From: Pseudomonas oligotrophica
Lineage (GTDB): Bacteria > Pseudomonadota > Gammaproteobacteria > Pseudomonadales > Pseudomonadaceae
Reading direction: 5' to 3'
DNA: 64,000 bases
Assembly (NCBI RefSeq): GCF_021726475.1
Contig: NZ_JAKJRU010000002.1
Span: forward strand, 434,001-498,000
Shown here: piece by piece, positions 17,857-26,952 of the stretch
Layout of the letters: each line of letters opens with the position of its first letter
Position numbering within the stretch: position 1 is the first letter of the stretch
Position numbers and translations under genes: made by a program
The notes under the pieces: model-generated
Told to the model about the DNA's origin: nothing
The model's database searches: none
Seen by the model: only the letters and a program-made list of their open reading frames with translations

Positions 17857-18822
17857 ATGGGTTGTGGATGCGGTGGTAGTGGAGGTGGAGGCGGTTGCGG
17901 TGGCGGTGTGCGCCCCGAGCTGGAACAGCCGGTCGAGGCGCCGCTGTTCGAGGAGCTGCCCCACGAGGTGGTCGAGCAGGACGCCCCGGCCGAAAGCGAA
18001 GCGGTAGAGGCCGCGCCGCTGCTGATCGCCAGCAGCGAGCAGGAATGGCCACGGGTGCGGGTCAATGGCGTGGAGATCGCGCCGCAGGCCATCGCCCAGG
18101 AACTGCAGTACCACCCGGCCGACAGCCGTGACGAGGCGGTCTACCTCGCCACCCAGGCGCTGGTGATCCGCGAGCTGCTGCAGCAGCGTATCGCCGAGCT
18201 GGGCCTGGTGGTGCGCGCCGGTGCCGGCGAGAGCGAGGAAGAGGCCGCCACCCGCGCGCTGATCGAGCAGGAAATCCAGCTGCCGCTGGCCGACGAGACC
18301 GCCTGCCGGCAGTTCTACGAAGGCAACCGCCAGCGCTTCTTCAGCGCGCCGCTGCTCGCCGCCCGGCACATCCTGCTGGCCTGCCCGCCGGACGATGCCG
18401 AGGAGCGCAGCCTGGTACGCGAGCGTGCCGAGGCGCTGCTGGTCCAGCTCAAGGCCGACCCGGCGCGCTTCGCCGACTTCGCCCTGCGCCATTCCGACTG
18501 CCCGTCCAAGGAGCAGGGCGGCGCGCTGGGCCAGGTCAGCAAGGGCCAGACCGTGCCCGAGTTCGAGCGCCAGCTGTTCCGCCAGGGCGAAGGGCTCTGC
18601 GCGCATCCGCTGGAGAGCCGTTACGGCTACCACCTGGTGTTCGTCGACCAGCGCATCGAAGGCCAGCAACTGCCCTACGAGATCGTCGCCGGGGCCATCC
18701 GCGCCGAACTCAACGGGCGGGTCTGGCAGATCGGCGTCGGCCAGTACATCAAGAGCCTGCTCGGCGCGGCCAACATCGAAGGGATTCGCATCGAGGGGGC
18801 GGATACGCCGTTGATGCAGTAA
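17857..18822 (+). CDS. NifM-like parvulin peptidyl-prolyl isomerase
   Basis: A 321-residue protein found next to narI in other pseudomonads. The N-terminus is a Gly/Cys tract with GCGCGG followed by a Gly run and CGGG (residues 1-17), then an acidic linker, a helical region, and a parvulin domain (about 165-265) with [23 protein letters not shown] and the GYHLVFV end. No signal peptide is visible, so it is likely cytoplasmic. It probably assists folding or maturation of nitrate reductase, inferred from context and from NifM's role with nitrogenase. GAGAGGTAGG at 17841-17850 supports the start. Confidence 0.85.
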   Translation: MGCGCGGSGGGGGCGGGVRPELEQPVEAPLFEELPHEVVEQDAPAESEAVEAAPLLIASSEQEWPRVRVNGVEIAPQAIAQELQYHPADSRDEAVYLATQALVIRELLQQRIAELGLVVRAGAGESEEEAATRALIEQEIQLPLADETACRQFYEGNRQRFFSAPLLAARHILLACPPDDAEERSLVRERAEALLVQLKADPARFADFALRHSDCPSKEQGGALGQVSKGQTVPEFERQLFRQGEGLCAHPLESRYGYHLVFVDQRIEGQQLPYEIVAGAIRAELNGRVWQIGVGQYIKSLLGAANIEGIRIEGADTPLMQ

Positions 18823-18834
18823 CGGCAGCCGCCC

Positions 18835-18901
18835 GCGGCAAGCCCCGGTATTCAAGCGGCCAGGCGCCGGTCGGCGCCGGCTTCTTGCGGTGGCTTGCCG
18901 C
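18835..18901 (+). other. Structured leader upstream of moaA
   Basis: GCGGCAAGCC (18835-18844) is the exact reverse complement of GGCTTGCCGC (18892-18901) and encloses an inner hairpin GGCGCC-GGTC-GGCGCC (18863-18878). It ends 24 nt before the moaA ATG. It could be a mRNA structure controlling moaA or a terminator-like element for the parvulin gene; no T-run is present. Confidence 0.35.
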
Positions 18902-18925
18902 CCCACCACACAGGCGAGACATCCC

Positions 18926-19915
18926 ATGGCCTCACTCATCGATTCCCACAACCGCCAGATCGAATACCTGCGCATGTCGGTGACCGACCGCTGCGACTTC
19001 CGCTGCGTCTACTGCATGGCCGAGGACATGACCTTCCTGCCGCGCCAGCAGGTGCTCGGCCTGGAGGAGCTGGAGCGCATCGCGCGCATCTTCGTCGGTC
19101 TGGGGGTGAAGAAAATCCGCCTCACCGGCGGCGAGCCACTGGTGCGCCAGGGCATCGTCGGGCTCTGCGAGCGCATCGCCGCGCTGCCCGGGCTGCGCGA
19201 GCTGGTGATGACCACCAACGGCTCGCAACTGGTCAGGCTTGCCGCGCCGCTGGCGCGCGCCGGGGTGAAGCGGCTGAACATCAGCCTCGATAGCCTGGAC
19301 GCCGAGAAATTCCACGCCATCACCCGCACCGGCCACTTGCAGCAGGTGCTCGACGGCATCGACGCGGCGCGTGCCGCCGGCTTCGAGCGGATCAAGCTCA
19401 ACGCCGTGGTGATGAAGGGCCGCAATGCCGAGGAAGTCGCCGACCTGGTGGACTTCGCCATCCGCGGCGGGCTGGACATCAGCTTCATCGAGGAGATGCC
19501 GCTGGGCGACGTCGGCCGCTCGCGCGGCGAGAGCTTCTGCTCCAGCGACGAGGTGCGTGCGCTGATCGCCGAGCGCCACGCGCTGATCGACTCGGCCGAG
19601 CAGAGCGGCGGGCCGGCGCGCTACGTGCGCCTGCAGAACCACCCGCAGACGCGCGTCGGCTTCATCTCGCCGCATTCGCACAACTTCTGCGCCACCTGCA
19701 ACCGCGTGCGCCTGACCGTCGAAGGGCGCCTGCTGCTGTGCCTCGGCCACGAGAATTCCATCGACCTGCGCGGCCTGCTGCGCCGGCATCCCACCTGCGA
19801 CCAGCCGGTGATCGATGCCATCCACGCCGCCCTGCAACGCAAGCCGCTGCGTCACGAGTTCGCCAGCAGCGGCGAGGTGCAGGTGCTGCGCTTCATGAAC
19901 GCCAGCGGCGGCTGA
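18926..19915 (+). CDS. moaA: GTP 3',8-cyclase MoaA (Moco biosynthesis)
   Basis: A 329-residue radical SAM enzyme that converts GTP to 3',8-cyclo-7,8-dihydro-GTP, the first step of molybdenum cofactor synthesis. The N-terminal cluster motif C23-DFR-C27-VY-C30 and the C-terminal 4Fe-4S ligands C255, C258 and C272 are present, as is the C-terminal Gly-Gly needed for activity (ASGG). The start at 18926 is selected over an upstream ATG because the family begins just before the (I/L)EYLR segment. It is the accessory nar-linked copy, serving NarG. Confidence 0.95.
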   Translation: MASLIDSHNRQIEYLRMSVTDRCDFRCVYCMAEDMTFLPRQQVLGLEELERIARIFVGLGVKKIRLTGGEPLVRQGIVGLCERIAALPGLRELVMTTNGSQLVRLAAPLARAGVKRLNISLDSLDAEKFHAITRTGHLQQVLDGIDAARAAGFERIKLNAVVMKGRNAEEVADLVDFAIRGGLDISFIEEMPLGDVGRSRGESFCSSDEVRALIAERHALIDSAEQSGGPARYVRLQNHPQTRVGFISPHSHNFCATCNRVRLTVEGRLLLCLGHENSIDLRGLLRRHPTCDQPVIDAIHAALQRKPLRHEFASSGEVQVLRFMNASGG

Positions 19916-19916
19916 G

Positions 19917-19944
19917 CGCCCGGCGGGCTTCGAGCCGCCGGGCG
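19917..19944. other. Strong GC hairpin after moaA
   Basis: A CGCCCGGC stem with GCCGGGCG, extended inward to a TTCGA loop, directly after the moaA stop. There is no T-run (AATTCG follows). It may be an mRNA end-stabiliser or a weak terminator. The rest of the 214-bp gap to moaB shows no convincing operator. Confidence 0.4.
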
Positions 19945-20129
19945 AATTCGCTACCATCGGGCGGTTTCGCCCGGTACCGACCCGCGGTCGCTGCGCCTGG
20001 TGCGCAACCGCCCGCCGCGTTGTCAGACCCGATTGCACCCATGCCGCGCGGTCATACCTCCAACGGGGAATGGGTTCACGCGCAGTGCCGGTGCAGCCTG
20101 CGCACACATCTTCTAGGGAGTTACGAGCC

Positions 20130-20675
20130 ATGGCTCACCTGTCCAACACCGAATTCCAGCCGCTGAGCATCGCCGTGCTCACCGTCAGCGACACCCGCAA
20201 CCTGGACACCGACACCTCCGGCCAGGCGCTGATCGACGGCCTGTCGAGCGCCGGTCATACGCTGGCCGAGCGCGCCATCGTCAAGGACGACATCTGGCAG
20301 ATCCGCGCCCACGTCTGCCGCTGGATCGCCAGCGAGGACGTGCAGGTGGTGCTGATCACCGGCGGCACCGGCTTCACCGCCCGCGACAACACCCCGCAGG
20401 CGGTGCAACCCTTGATGGACAAGGCCGTCGACGGCTTCGGCGAGCTGTTCCGCCACGTCTCGCTGGGCGAGATCGGCACCTCCACGGTGCAGTCGCGCGC
20501 GCTGGCCGGGATGAGCAACGGCACCCTGGTCTGCTGCCTGCCGGGCTCGACCAACGCCTGCCGTACCGCCTGGAACAAGATCCTCGTCGAGCAGCTGGAC
20601 AGCCGCACCAAGCCATGCAACTTCGTGCCGCACCTCAAGGCCTCCGCGGTCGGTTACTGCGGGCCCCGCTCATGA
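20130..20675 (+). CDS. moaB: Molybdenum cofactor biosynthesis protein MoaB
   Basis: A 181-residue MogA/MoaB-fold protein that binds molybdopterin and can act in its adenylylation. Seen: the AVLTVSDTR start of the domain (about 11-19), TGGTGFTARD (about 76-85), and a C-terminal LPGSTNACRTAW block. The start at 20130 follows TAGGGAG. The stop overlaps moeA by 4 nt (ATGA), so moaB and moeA are coupled. Confidence 0.93.
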   Translation: MAHLSNTEFQPLSIAVLTVSDTRNLDTDTSGQALIDGLSSAGHTLAERAIVKDDIWQIRAHVCRWIASEDVQVVLITGGTGFTARDNTPQAVQPLMDKAVDGFGELFRHVSLGEIGTSTVQSRALAGMSNGTLVCCLPGSTNACRTAWNKILVEQLDSRTKPCNFVPHLKASAVGYCGPRS

Positions 20676-21904
20676 GCGGCTGTGGCTGCGACGTCGGCGG
20701 GCTGAAGCCGGTCGACGAGGCCATCGACGCCCTGCTGGCACGGGTGCCGGCGCCGCCGGCGGTGGAGGAGGTCGAGCTGCGCGATGCCCTCGGCCGCGTG
20801 CTCGCCGCACCGCTGGATGCGAGCTTTCCGGTGCCGGCCTGGGACAACAGCGCGATGGACGGCTACGCGCTTTGCGCCGCCGACCTGCCGGCCGAAGGCG
20901 GTGCCCTGCCGTTGGCCGGGCGCATCGCCGCCGGTGACGCCGCCGAGCAGCGGCTACCGGCCGGGCACGCGGTACGCATCTTCACTGGCGCGCCCCTGCC
21001 ACCGGGCGCCGATGCCGTGGTCGCCCAGGAAAACTGCCGCGTCGAGGGCGAGCGCATCTGGCTGCCGGCGGTGAAGGCCGGTGACAACGTGCGCCGCCAA
21101 GGCGAGGAAACCGCCGCCGGCGAGCGCGTGCTCGAGGCCGGCAAGCGCCTGCGCCCGCAGGAACTCGGCCTGCTGGCCAGCTTCGGCGTGGCGCGGGTGA
21201 AGGTCCATCGGCGCCTGCGCGTGGCGCTGCTGTCCAGCGGCAACGAGCTGCGCGAGCCGGGCGAGCCGCTCCAGGCCGGGCAGATCTACAACTCCAACCG
21301 CTACAGCCTGCTCGGCGTGCTGCAGAGCCTGGGCTGCGAGGTGCATGACTTCCCGATCCTGGTCGACGACCTGGGTGCCAGCCGTGAGGCGCTGGCCGAT
21401 GCGGCCAGCTGCTTCGACCTGATCATCACCTCCGGCGGCGTCTCGGTCGGCGAGGAAGACCACCTCAAGCAGGCAATCCGCGAGCTGGGCGAGCTGCACC
21501 TGTGGCGTCTGGCGATCCAGCCGGGCAAGCCGCTGGCCTTCGGCGAGGTCAACGGCACCCCGTGGATCGGCCTGCCGGGCAACCCGGCGGCGGCGCTGAT
21601 CACCTCGCTGGTGGTGGCGCGGCCGTTCATCCTGCGCGCCCAGGGCTGCGCCGAGGTGCTGCCCAAGCCCTTGCAACTGCCGGCCGGCTTCGCCTGGCGC
21701 AAGGCCAACGTGCGTCGGCAATACCTGCGCGCACGGCTGGAGCCGGTCGACGGCCAGCTGCAGGTGCGCCTGCACCCGCGCCAGGGTTCGGCCATGCTCA
21801 CCTCGGCCAGCTGGGCCGAAGGGCTGGCGATCGTCGAATGCCAGCGCACCCTCGGGGAGGGCGAGGTCGTCGAGTACCTGCCGTTCAGCGAACTGCTCGG
21901 CTGA
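20672..21904 (+). CDS. moeA: Molybdopterin molybdenumtransferase MoeA
   Basis: A 410-residue enzyme inserting molybdate into adenylylated molybdopterin. Seen: PAWDNSAMDGYAL (about 50-62), GAPLPPGADAVV, a MogA-like domain with TSGGVSVGEEDHLK and the GLPGNPAAAL loop, then C-terminal domain IV. The N-terminus begins MSGCGCDVGG, an unusual Cys-rich tip. The start is ATG 20672 within the moaB stop (ATGA). It is the last gene of the nar/Moco plus-strand run and is followed by a strong terminator. Confidence 0.95.
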   Translation: MSGCGCDVGGLKPVDEAIDALLARVPAPPAVEEVELRDALGRVLAAPLDASFPVPAWDNSAMDGYALCAADLPAEGGALPLAGRIAAGDAAEQRLPAGHAVRIFTGAPLPPGADAVVAQENCRVEGERIWLPAVKAGDNVRRQGEETAAGERVLEAGKRLRPQELGLLASFGVARVKVHRRLRVALLSSGNELREPGEPLQAGQIYNSNRYSLLGVLQSLGCEVHDFPILVDDLGASREALADAASCFDLIITSGGVSVGEEDHLKQAIRELGELHLWRLAIQPGKPLAFGEVNGTPWIGLPGNPAAALITSLVVARPFILRAQGCAEVLPKPLQLPAGFAWRKANVRRQYLRARLEPVDGQLQVRLHPRQGSAMLTSASWAEGLAIVECQRTLGEGEVVEYLPFSELLG

Positions 21905-21912
21905 ACACGCGA

Positions 21913-21947
21913 ACGCCCGGCCGATTGCGTATCGGCCGGGCGTTTTC
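21913..21947 (+). terminator. Rho-independent terminator after moeA
   Basis: A perfect 13-bp stem (ACGCCCGGCCGAT / ATCGGCCGGGCGT) with a TGCGT loop, followed by TTTC. It sits 8 nt after the moeA stop and between convergent genes, so it may also serve the cytochrome b561 gene on the minus strand. Confidence 0.85.
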
Positions 21948-21958
21948 GTGTCTGCGTC

Positions 21959-22504
21959 TCAGGCGTGGCGACGTGCCGGCAGCATGCGCCTGAGCACGTC
22001 GTCATGGCGCACATAGTGGTGCAGCAGGGCGGCCACGGCATGCAGGCCGATCAGCCAGTAGCCGGCCACCGCCAGGGGCTCGTGCACTTCCTTGAACTGG
22101 CCGGCCAGTGCCTGGTCCGGGCCGATCAGCGCCGGCAGCTCGAGGCCGAAGAAGGGAACCGGCTTGCCCGCCGCGCTGAGCGTCAGCCAGCCGAGCAGCG
22201 GCAGGCCGATCATCAGGCCGTAGAGCCCCAGGTGCATCAGCCTGGCCAGCGCGGTTTCCCAGCCGGCGGGCGCCGTCGGCGCCGGGCTCAGCAGGCGGGC
22301 GACCAGGCGCAGCCAGACCAGGGCGAAGATGCCCAGCCCGAGCATGAAGTGCCAGTGCTTGAGCAGCTCGCGCGGCTCGCTGCCCTTGGGAAAGTTGCCC
22401 TTCAGTTCGATGGTGGCGTAGACGCTGGCGATCAGCAGCACCATCAGCCAGTGCAGGGCGATGCTCAGGCGGCTGTAGCGCACCGGGGAGGGGATGGCGG
22501 TCAT
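21959..22504 (-). CDS. Cytochrome b561 family membrane protein
   Basis: A 181-residue four-helix diheme b-type cytochrome of the YodB/CybB family. Heme-ligating His candidates are seen in the first helix (LSIALHWLM), the second (LKHWHFMLG), the third (LMHLGLYG) and the last (GLHAVAALLHHYV). These proteins move electrons between quinol and periplasmic or superoxide acceptors. ATG 22504 is preferred over the in-frame GTG at 22513, because AAGGAG lies directly against the latter. It stands alone; upstream lies the repeat array. Confidence 0.87.
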   Translation of the reverse strand: MTAIPSPVRYSRLSIALHWLMVLLIASVYATIELKGNFPKGSEPRELLKHWHFMLGLGIFALVWLRLVARLLSPAPTAPAGWETALARLMHLGLYGLMIGLPLLGWLTLSAAGKPVPFFGLELPALIGPDQALAGQFKEVHEPLAVAGYWLIGLHAVAALLHHYVRHDDVLRRMLPARRHA

Positions 22505-22659
22505 TTCACGCACTCCTTGTGTGGAAATGCGCCCAGTCTAGGCCGCCCAGCTTAAGCGAAGCTTAGCGAGCGGCCGGCGCGGCTGCGGCGGGCTGTCGCG
22601 GCGGGCGCGTGACGGCGGCGTACCGCTTTTTCGATCCGATCCGAGGAGGAGCATGGCAG

Positions 22660-23254
22660 TGGTTGCGAGCCGGCTTTGCGGTGGATGGCTTCGGCCATCC
22701 ACCCTACGTGATGCCCGCCTGGCGTAGGGTGGAAAACGCGCGCAGCGCTTTTCCACGAATGGTTGCGAACTGGCTATGCGGTGGATGGCTGCGGCCATCC
22801 ACCCTGCGCGGTGCCCGCCTGGCGTAGGGTGGAAACGCGCGCAGCGCTTTTCCACGAATGGTTGCGAGCTGGCTATGCGGTGGATGGCTTCGGCCATCCA
22901 CCCTACGCGGTGCCTGCCTGGCGTAGGGTGGAAAACGCGCGCAGCGCTTTTCCACGAATGGTTGCGAGCTGGCTTTGCGGTGGATGGCTTCGGCCATCCA
23001 CCCTGCGCGGTGCCTGCGTGGCGTAGGGTGGAAAACGCGCGCAGCGCTTTCCCACGAATGGTTGCGAGCTGGCTTTGCGGTGGATGGCTTCGGCCATCCA
23101 CCCTGCGCGGTGCCCGCCTGGCGCAGGGTGGAAAACGCGCGCAGCGCTTTCCACGAATGGTTGCGAGCTGGCTTTGCGGTGGATGGCTGCGGCCATCCAC
23201 CCTACGCGGTGCCCGCGTGGCGTAGGGTGGGAAACGCGCGCAGCGCTTTTCCAC
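22660..23254. repeat. Tandem array of six ~100-bp double-hairpin repeats
   Basis: Six near-identical units with GTGGATGG starting at 22681, 22781, 22880, 22980, 23080 and 23179 (period 99-100 bp). Each unit has two inverted repeats: GGTGGATGGC-TTCG/GCGG-CCATCCACC, and GTGGAAAA-CGCGCGCAGCGC-TTTTCCAC, joined by TACGCGGTGCCTGCCTGGCG-like and GAATGGTTGCGAGCTGGC-like segments. The 22505-23321 gap holds no gene; open frames across it are artefacts of repetition. Related single copies lie at 53375-53458 and 60811-60887. Confidence 0.9.
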
Positions 23255-23321
23255 GCGGTGGGCGAGGGGGTACGGGCTTGGGCGCATGGCGCTTTTTCCA
23301 CGCCGGCGGACGCGGGCTGCC

Positions 23322-24752
23322 CTACGGCTGCAGCCGGCGTGGCAGGCGCAGCCTGGCTTGCAGGCCACCGAGTGGCGAGTCGGCCAGTTCGACGGCGGCG
23401 CCGTGCAGCTCGGCGATGCGCGCGACGATGGCCAGGCCGAGCCCCGCGCCCTGGCCTTCGCCCTGGCGATAGAAGCGTTCGAACAGTTGCTCGCGCTGCG
23501 CCGCCGGCACGCCCGGGCCGCTGTCGTCGACCTGCAGCAACAGCGCCTCGGTATCGCCCTGCAGGCTGACCTGCACCTGGCCGCCATCCGGCGTGTACTG
23601 CAGGGCGTTGCTCACCAGGTTCTGCAGCAGCGTACCGAGTGCCGCGGCGTCGCCGGTGATCCGGTGGTCGGCCGTCTCGTCCGCCTCCAGGGTCAGCTCC
23701 TGGCCGCGGGCCAGGGCCAGCGGCGTGAGTTCGGCCAGGGTTTCGCGACACAGCGGCAGCAGGTCCAGCGTCGCCAGGCTCAGCCGCTGGGCGCTCGGCT
23801 CCAGGCGGGCGAGGGTCAGCAACTGCGCGACCACCCGCGTGGTGCGGTCGACGCCGGCCAGCAGCTGGCGCAGGGCGGCGTCGCGGTCCCCGGCCAGCTC
23901 GGCCTGCTGGGCGTTCTGCGCATGGATGCGCAGCACCGCCAGCGGCGTACGCAGCTCGTGGGCGGCGTCGGCGATGAAGCGTTTCTCCCGCTCGAGCAAC
24001 TGGTTGACCTGCTGCAGCAGGCGGTTCAGCGAGGCGGCGACCGGCTCCAGTTCGCGCGGCAACGGCGCTAGCAGCAGCGGCGCGAGGTTGTCCGGGGCGC
24101 GGCTTTTCAGCAGCTGGGCCATGCGTGCCAGCGGCCGCAGGCTCCAGCCCACCGCGACCCACAGCAGCAGCGCCAGCAGCGGCAGGCCGAGCAGGTCGGG
24201 CATCAGGCTGCGCAGGGCGATCTTGCCGACCAGTTCGCCGCGCACGTCGCCGCGCTCGCCGACCAGCACCCACAGTTCGTCCTGGGTGTCGTGCAGCAGG
24301 AACAGCCGCCACAGGTGCGGGCCGAGCTGGACCTCGTGGTAGCCGGCCGCCAACTGGCCGAGGGGCGGCGCCGGTGTTTCGCCGAGCCCGGCCAGCAGCT
24401 GCTGCAGCGCGCCGTCCGGCGCACCGGCCGATTGCAGCAGCGTGCTGCCGTCGGCGGCGAACACCTGGAAGCCCAGCTTGGTCTCGTAGTCATGCCCCGG
24501 CACGCCCTGGTCGCGGCGCGCATGCACCGCCGCGTTCAGCGCCGTCTGCAGGGCGTGGCGGGCCTCCGGGTCCATCTGCCGGCCGACCAGCCCCTGCACC
24601 AGCCGCGCGCTCTGCGCCAGCTGGGCGTCGAACAGCTCCTCGATCTCGTGGCGGGCATCGCGGTAGCTGCGCCAGGAGATCAGCGTCAGCGTCACGACCA
24701 GGGTGCCGACCACCAGCGCCAGCGTGCGTCCTCGGATCGACCGGCTCAGCAT
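23322..24752 (-). CDS. QseC/PmrB-like sensor histidine kinase
   Basis: A 476-residue kinase: a membrane segment at about 11-27, a periplasmic 2CSK_N-like domain beginning HEIEELFDAQLAQ, a second membrane segment (about 187-205), a HAMP-like linker, HisKA with FIADAAHELRTPLAVLR and HATPase with N box (QNLVSNALQYTP), DDSGPGVP and GAGLGLAIV. The periplasmic EIEE segment could be a metal-binding ExxE. It overlaps the regulator gene by 7 nt and is the last gene of a seven-gene operon. The signal is unknown; QseC/PmrB relatives sense Fe(III), polyamines or catechols. Confidence 0.9.
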   Translation of the reverse strand: MLSRSIRGRTLALVVGTLVVTLTLISWRSYRDARHEIEELFDAQLAQSARLVQGLVGRQMDPEARHALQTALNAAVHARRDQGVPGHDYETKLGFQVFAADGSTLLQSAGAPDGALQQLLAGLGETPAPPLGQLAAGYHEVQLGPHLWRLFLLHDTQDELWVLVGERGDVRGELVGKIALRSLMPDLLGLPLLALLLWVAVGWSLRPLARMAQLLKSRAPDNLAPLLLAPLPRELEPVAASLNRLLQQVNQLLEREKRFIADAAHELRTPLAVLRIHAQNAQQAELAGDRDAALRQLLAGVDRTTRVVAQLLTLARLEPSAQRLSLATLDLLPLCRETLAELTPLALARGQELTLEADETADHRITGDAAALGTLLQNLVSNALQYTPDGGQVQVSLQGDTEALLLQVDDSGPGVPAAQREQLFERFYRQGEGQGAGLGLAIVARIAELHGAAVELADSPLGGLQARLRLPRRLQP

Positions 24753-25408
24753 TCCTTGTCCACCAGGTAGCCGACACCGCGCACGGTGCGGATCAGCTCG
24801 GGGAAGAACTTCTTGCGCAGGTGGTGGATGTGCACCTCCAGGGCGTTGCTCTCGACGTCCTCGTCCCAGCCGTAGAGCACCTGCTGCAAGCGATCACGGG
24901 TCAGCACGCGACCGGGCTGGGCGAGCAGTTCGTGGAGCAGGACGAATTCCTTGCGCGGCAGGTTCACCGCGCGACCCTGGTAGCTGACCTGCTGGTTGAG
25001 CGGGTCGAGGCGGATCTCGCGATAGGCCAGCACCGGTTCGGCGCGGTTGAAGCTGCGCCTGAGCAGCGCACGCAGGCGCGCCTTGAGCTCGGCCACGTCG
25101 AACGGCTTGACCAGGTAGTCGTCGGCGCCGGCATCCAGCCCGGCGATGCGGTCGCCGGTGGCATCGCGCGCGGTGAGCACCAGCACCGGCAGCGGGTTGC
25201 CGGCGGCGCGCAGGCGCTTGAGCACCTCCAGCCCGTCCAGCCGCGGCAGGCCGAGGTCGAGCACGGCCAGGTCGAAGCTCTCGTGGGTCAGGGCATGCAG
25301 CGCGCTGGCGCCATCCTGCAGCCAGTCGACCGTGTAGCCCTCGGGCTTGAGTGCGGTACGGATGCCCTCGCCCAGGGCCGGGTCGTCTTCCACCAGCAGG
25401 ATGCGCAT
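24746..25408 (-). CDS. QseB/PmrA-like OmpR-family response regulator
   Basis: A 220-residue regulator: receiver with D8-D9, phospho-acceptor D51 (AVLDLGLPRLDG) and the KPF Lys near 102; a C-terminal winged HTH ending in the HIHHLRKKF / IRTVRGVGYLVD block typical of PmrA/QseB. PmrA-class regulators bind paired HTTAAK half-sites 5 bp apart, and such a site is present upstream of this operon (29787-29803). The start at 25408 gives the canonical MRILLVEDDP; longer reading rejected. It lies 57 nt after the TPR gene. Confidence 0.92.
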   Translation of the reverse strand: MRILLVEDDPALGEGIRTALKPEGYTVDWLQDGASALHALTHESFDLAVLDLGLPRLDGLEVLKRLRAAGNPLPVLVLTARDATGDRIAGLDAGADDYLVKPFDVAELKARLRALLRRSFNRAEPVLAYREIRLDPLNQQVSYQGRAVNLPRKEFVLLHELLAQPGRVLTRDRLQQVLYGWDEDVESNALEVHIHHLRKKFFPELIRTVRGVGYLVDKEC

Positions 25409-25465
25409 GTCGTCCCCGTATCTCGGCGCGCGGCGTTGTCGTGCATTCAACGCCGCCGCACGCGG

Positions 25466-26116
25466 TTATTCCAGTTTTTCCTCGACTTCGGCCAGCCGCG
25501 CGCGGGCTTCCTCGCGGCGCCCGGCGTCGGCCACCTCGCGGCCCGGGCGGTCCGGCGCGGCGAGCGCCTTGCGCAGCGCGGCGCGGGCTTCGCCGTAGCG
25601 CCTCTGGCGCAGCAGGAAGTCGCCGTGGAAGTAGTTCGGGTCGATGCCGTCCGGGTTCAGCGCCAGGGCCTGCTTGAACAGTGTCTCGGCCTTGTCGTCG
25701 TCGCCGAAGCCGATCGGCCAGCCGGGTACCTGGTAGTAGAGGCTGGCCAGGCTGGTGTAGGCCGAGCCGTCCAGCGCCTTGGGATCGAGCTCGATGGCCT
25801 GCTCGAATTCGGCCTTGGCCTGCTTGACCAGGCCCAGCGCGCCGAGCCCGCCCTTGGCGCCGGCCCAGGTGCTGAGCACGATGCCGTGCCAGATGTGCAG
25901 TTCGGCGGCGCCCGGTTCGGCGGCCACGGCCTTTTGCGCTTCGCCGGCGAGCTGCTCGAAGGCGGCCTCGCGCTGCGCCTCGGGCGCCTGGTAGTTGATT
26001 TCGGCCCAGCGCTGCTGGACCTGGCGCAGCGCCTGGGCGCCGGCCGGTTCGAGGGCGAAGGCGGGCTGGCCGAGGGCCAGCAGCAGGGCGGCGAGCAGTA
26101 CGGGTTTGCGGGTCAT
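25466..26116 (-). CDS. Periplasmic TPR-repeat protein
   Basis: A 216-residue protein with a signal peptide of about 21 residues (ends GQPAFA-LE). Tetratricopeptide-like helices cover about 60-190, including KAEFEQAIELDPKALDGSAYTSLA and KAETLFKQALALNPDGIDPNY. A charged coiled tail with E/R repeats ends the chain. The function is unknown; it probably acts as a scaffold in the periplasm. The start at 26116 overlaps the SDR stop by 4 nt (ATGA), with GGAGA upstream inside the SDR gene, so it is translationally coupled. Confidence 0.82.
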   Translation of the reverse strand: MTRKPVLLAALLLALGQPAFALEPAGAQALRQVQQRWAEINYQAPEAQREAAFEQLAGEAQKAVAAEPGAAELHIWHGIVLSTWAGAKGGLGALGLVKQAKAEFEQAIELDPKALDGSAYTSLASLYYQVPGWPIGFGDDDKAETLFKQALALNPDGIDPNYFHGDFLLRQRRYGEARAALRKALAAPDRPGREVADAGRREEARARLAEVEEKLE

Positions 26117-26952
26117 CGGTGTTCTCCAGGCTGGGATTTGCACACAGGGGTGGCGGCCGCATGGCGGTCGGCATCGGCGAAGCGCTTGACCACCGGCAAC
26201 TGCTTGCGCAGCGCCTGGTCGACCAGCCGCGGCAAGAGGCCGTTGAGGCGCACGAAGAGTTTTTCCGGCCAGCCGAGGTAGAGCTCCTCGCGCTCGCGGA
26301 CGATGGCGCGCAGGATCTCGTCGGCGACCTCGCGCGGGTCGTCCATCTCCACCTTCAGTTCGTCGTTCATCGCCACCACCTGGGCGCTGTTCATCGCCGT
26401 GCGGGTGGCGCGCGGGGCGATGTAGAGCACCTTGACCCGGCTGTCGGCCAGCTCCCGGCGCAGCGCCTCGGAGAAGCCGCGCAGGGCGAACTTGCTGGCG
26501 CAGTAGGCGGCGAAACCGGGGAAACCAATGGAGCCGAAGGTCGAGCCGAGGTTGACCAGCAGCGCCTGCGGCTGCTGGCGCAGCAGCGGCAGCAGCAGGT
26601 GGGTCAGCTGCAGGGTGGCGGTGACGTTGAGCTCGATCAGCCGGGCGATGGCGTCCTCGCTCTGCTGCTCGAGCAGGCTGAACTGGTTGATCCCGGCGGC
26701 GTTGATCACACAGTCGACGCCGCCCTGGCTGCGCACCGCATCGACCACGCGCAGGCGGTCGGCGGCGCGGGTCAGGTCGGCGCCGACCAGGCTGATCTGC
26801 CCGGGAAAGCGCTGCGCCATGCTCTGCAGGGCGATGCCGTCGCGGCCGACCAGCAGCAGCCGCGCGCCCTGGGCGCAGAGCCGCTCCACCAGCACCTGGC
26901 CGATCCCACCGCTGGCGCCGGTGAGCAGGATGCGCGCGTCACGCACTTGCAT
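26113..26952 (-). CDS. Short-chain dehydrogenase/reductase
   Basis: A 279-residue classical SDR. The nucleotide motif TGASGGIG lies at about 11-18, NAAG at about 87-90, and the catalytic Ser in NLGSTFGSIG with Y-x3-K as YCASK at about 156-160. The C-terminal PRATRTAMNS segment resembles SDRs acting on acyl chains or lipids. R39 after the second strand suggests NADP(H) preference. It likely reduces or oxidises an intermediate made by the ligase and HDO enzyme upstream. It overlaps the HDO gene by 14 nt and the TPR gene by 4 nt. Confidence 0.88.
   Translation of the reverse strand: MQVRDARILLTGASGGIGQVLVERLCAQGARLLLVGRDGIALQSMAQRFPGQISLVGADLTRAADRLRVVDAVRSQGGVDCVINAAGINQFSLLEQQSEDAIARLIELNVTATLQLTHLLLPLLRQQPQALLVNLGSTFGSIGFPGFAAYCASKFALRGFSEALRRELADSRVKVLYIAPRATRTAMNSAQVVAMNDELKVEMDDPREVADEILRAIVREREELYLGWPEKLFVRLNGLLPRLVDQALRKQLPVVKRFADADRHAAATPVCKSQPGEHR

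Noticed and set aside
18835-18901. Moco riboswitch in the moaA leader
   Set aside because: I could not match the conserved Moco RNA core; only generic hairpins are evident.
22660-23254. CRISPR array
   Set aside because: Repeated units are about 100 bp and nearly identical throughout, with no unique spacers and no cas genes.
22538-23587. Repetitive open frames through the 100-bp repeat array
   Set aside because: They are created by the repeat period and contain only repeated peptide from non-coding palindromes.
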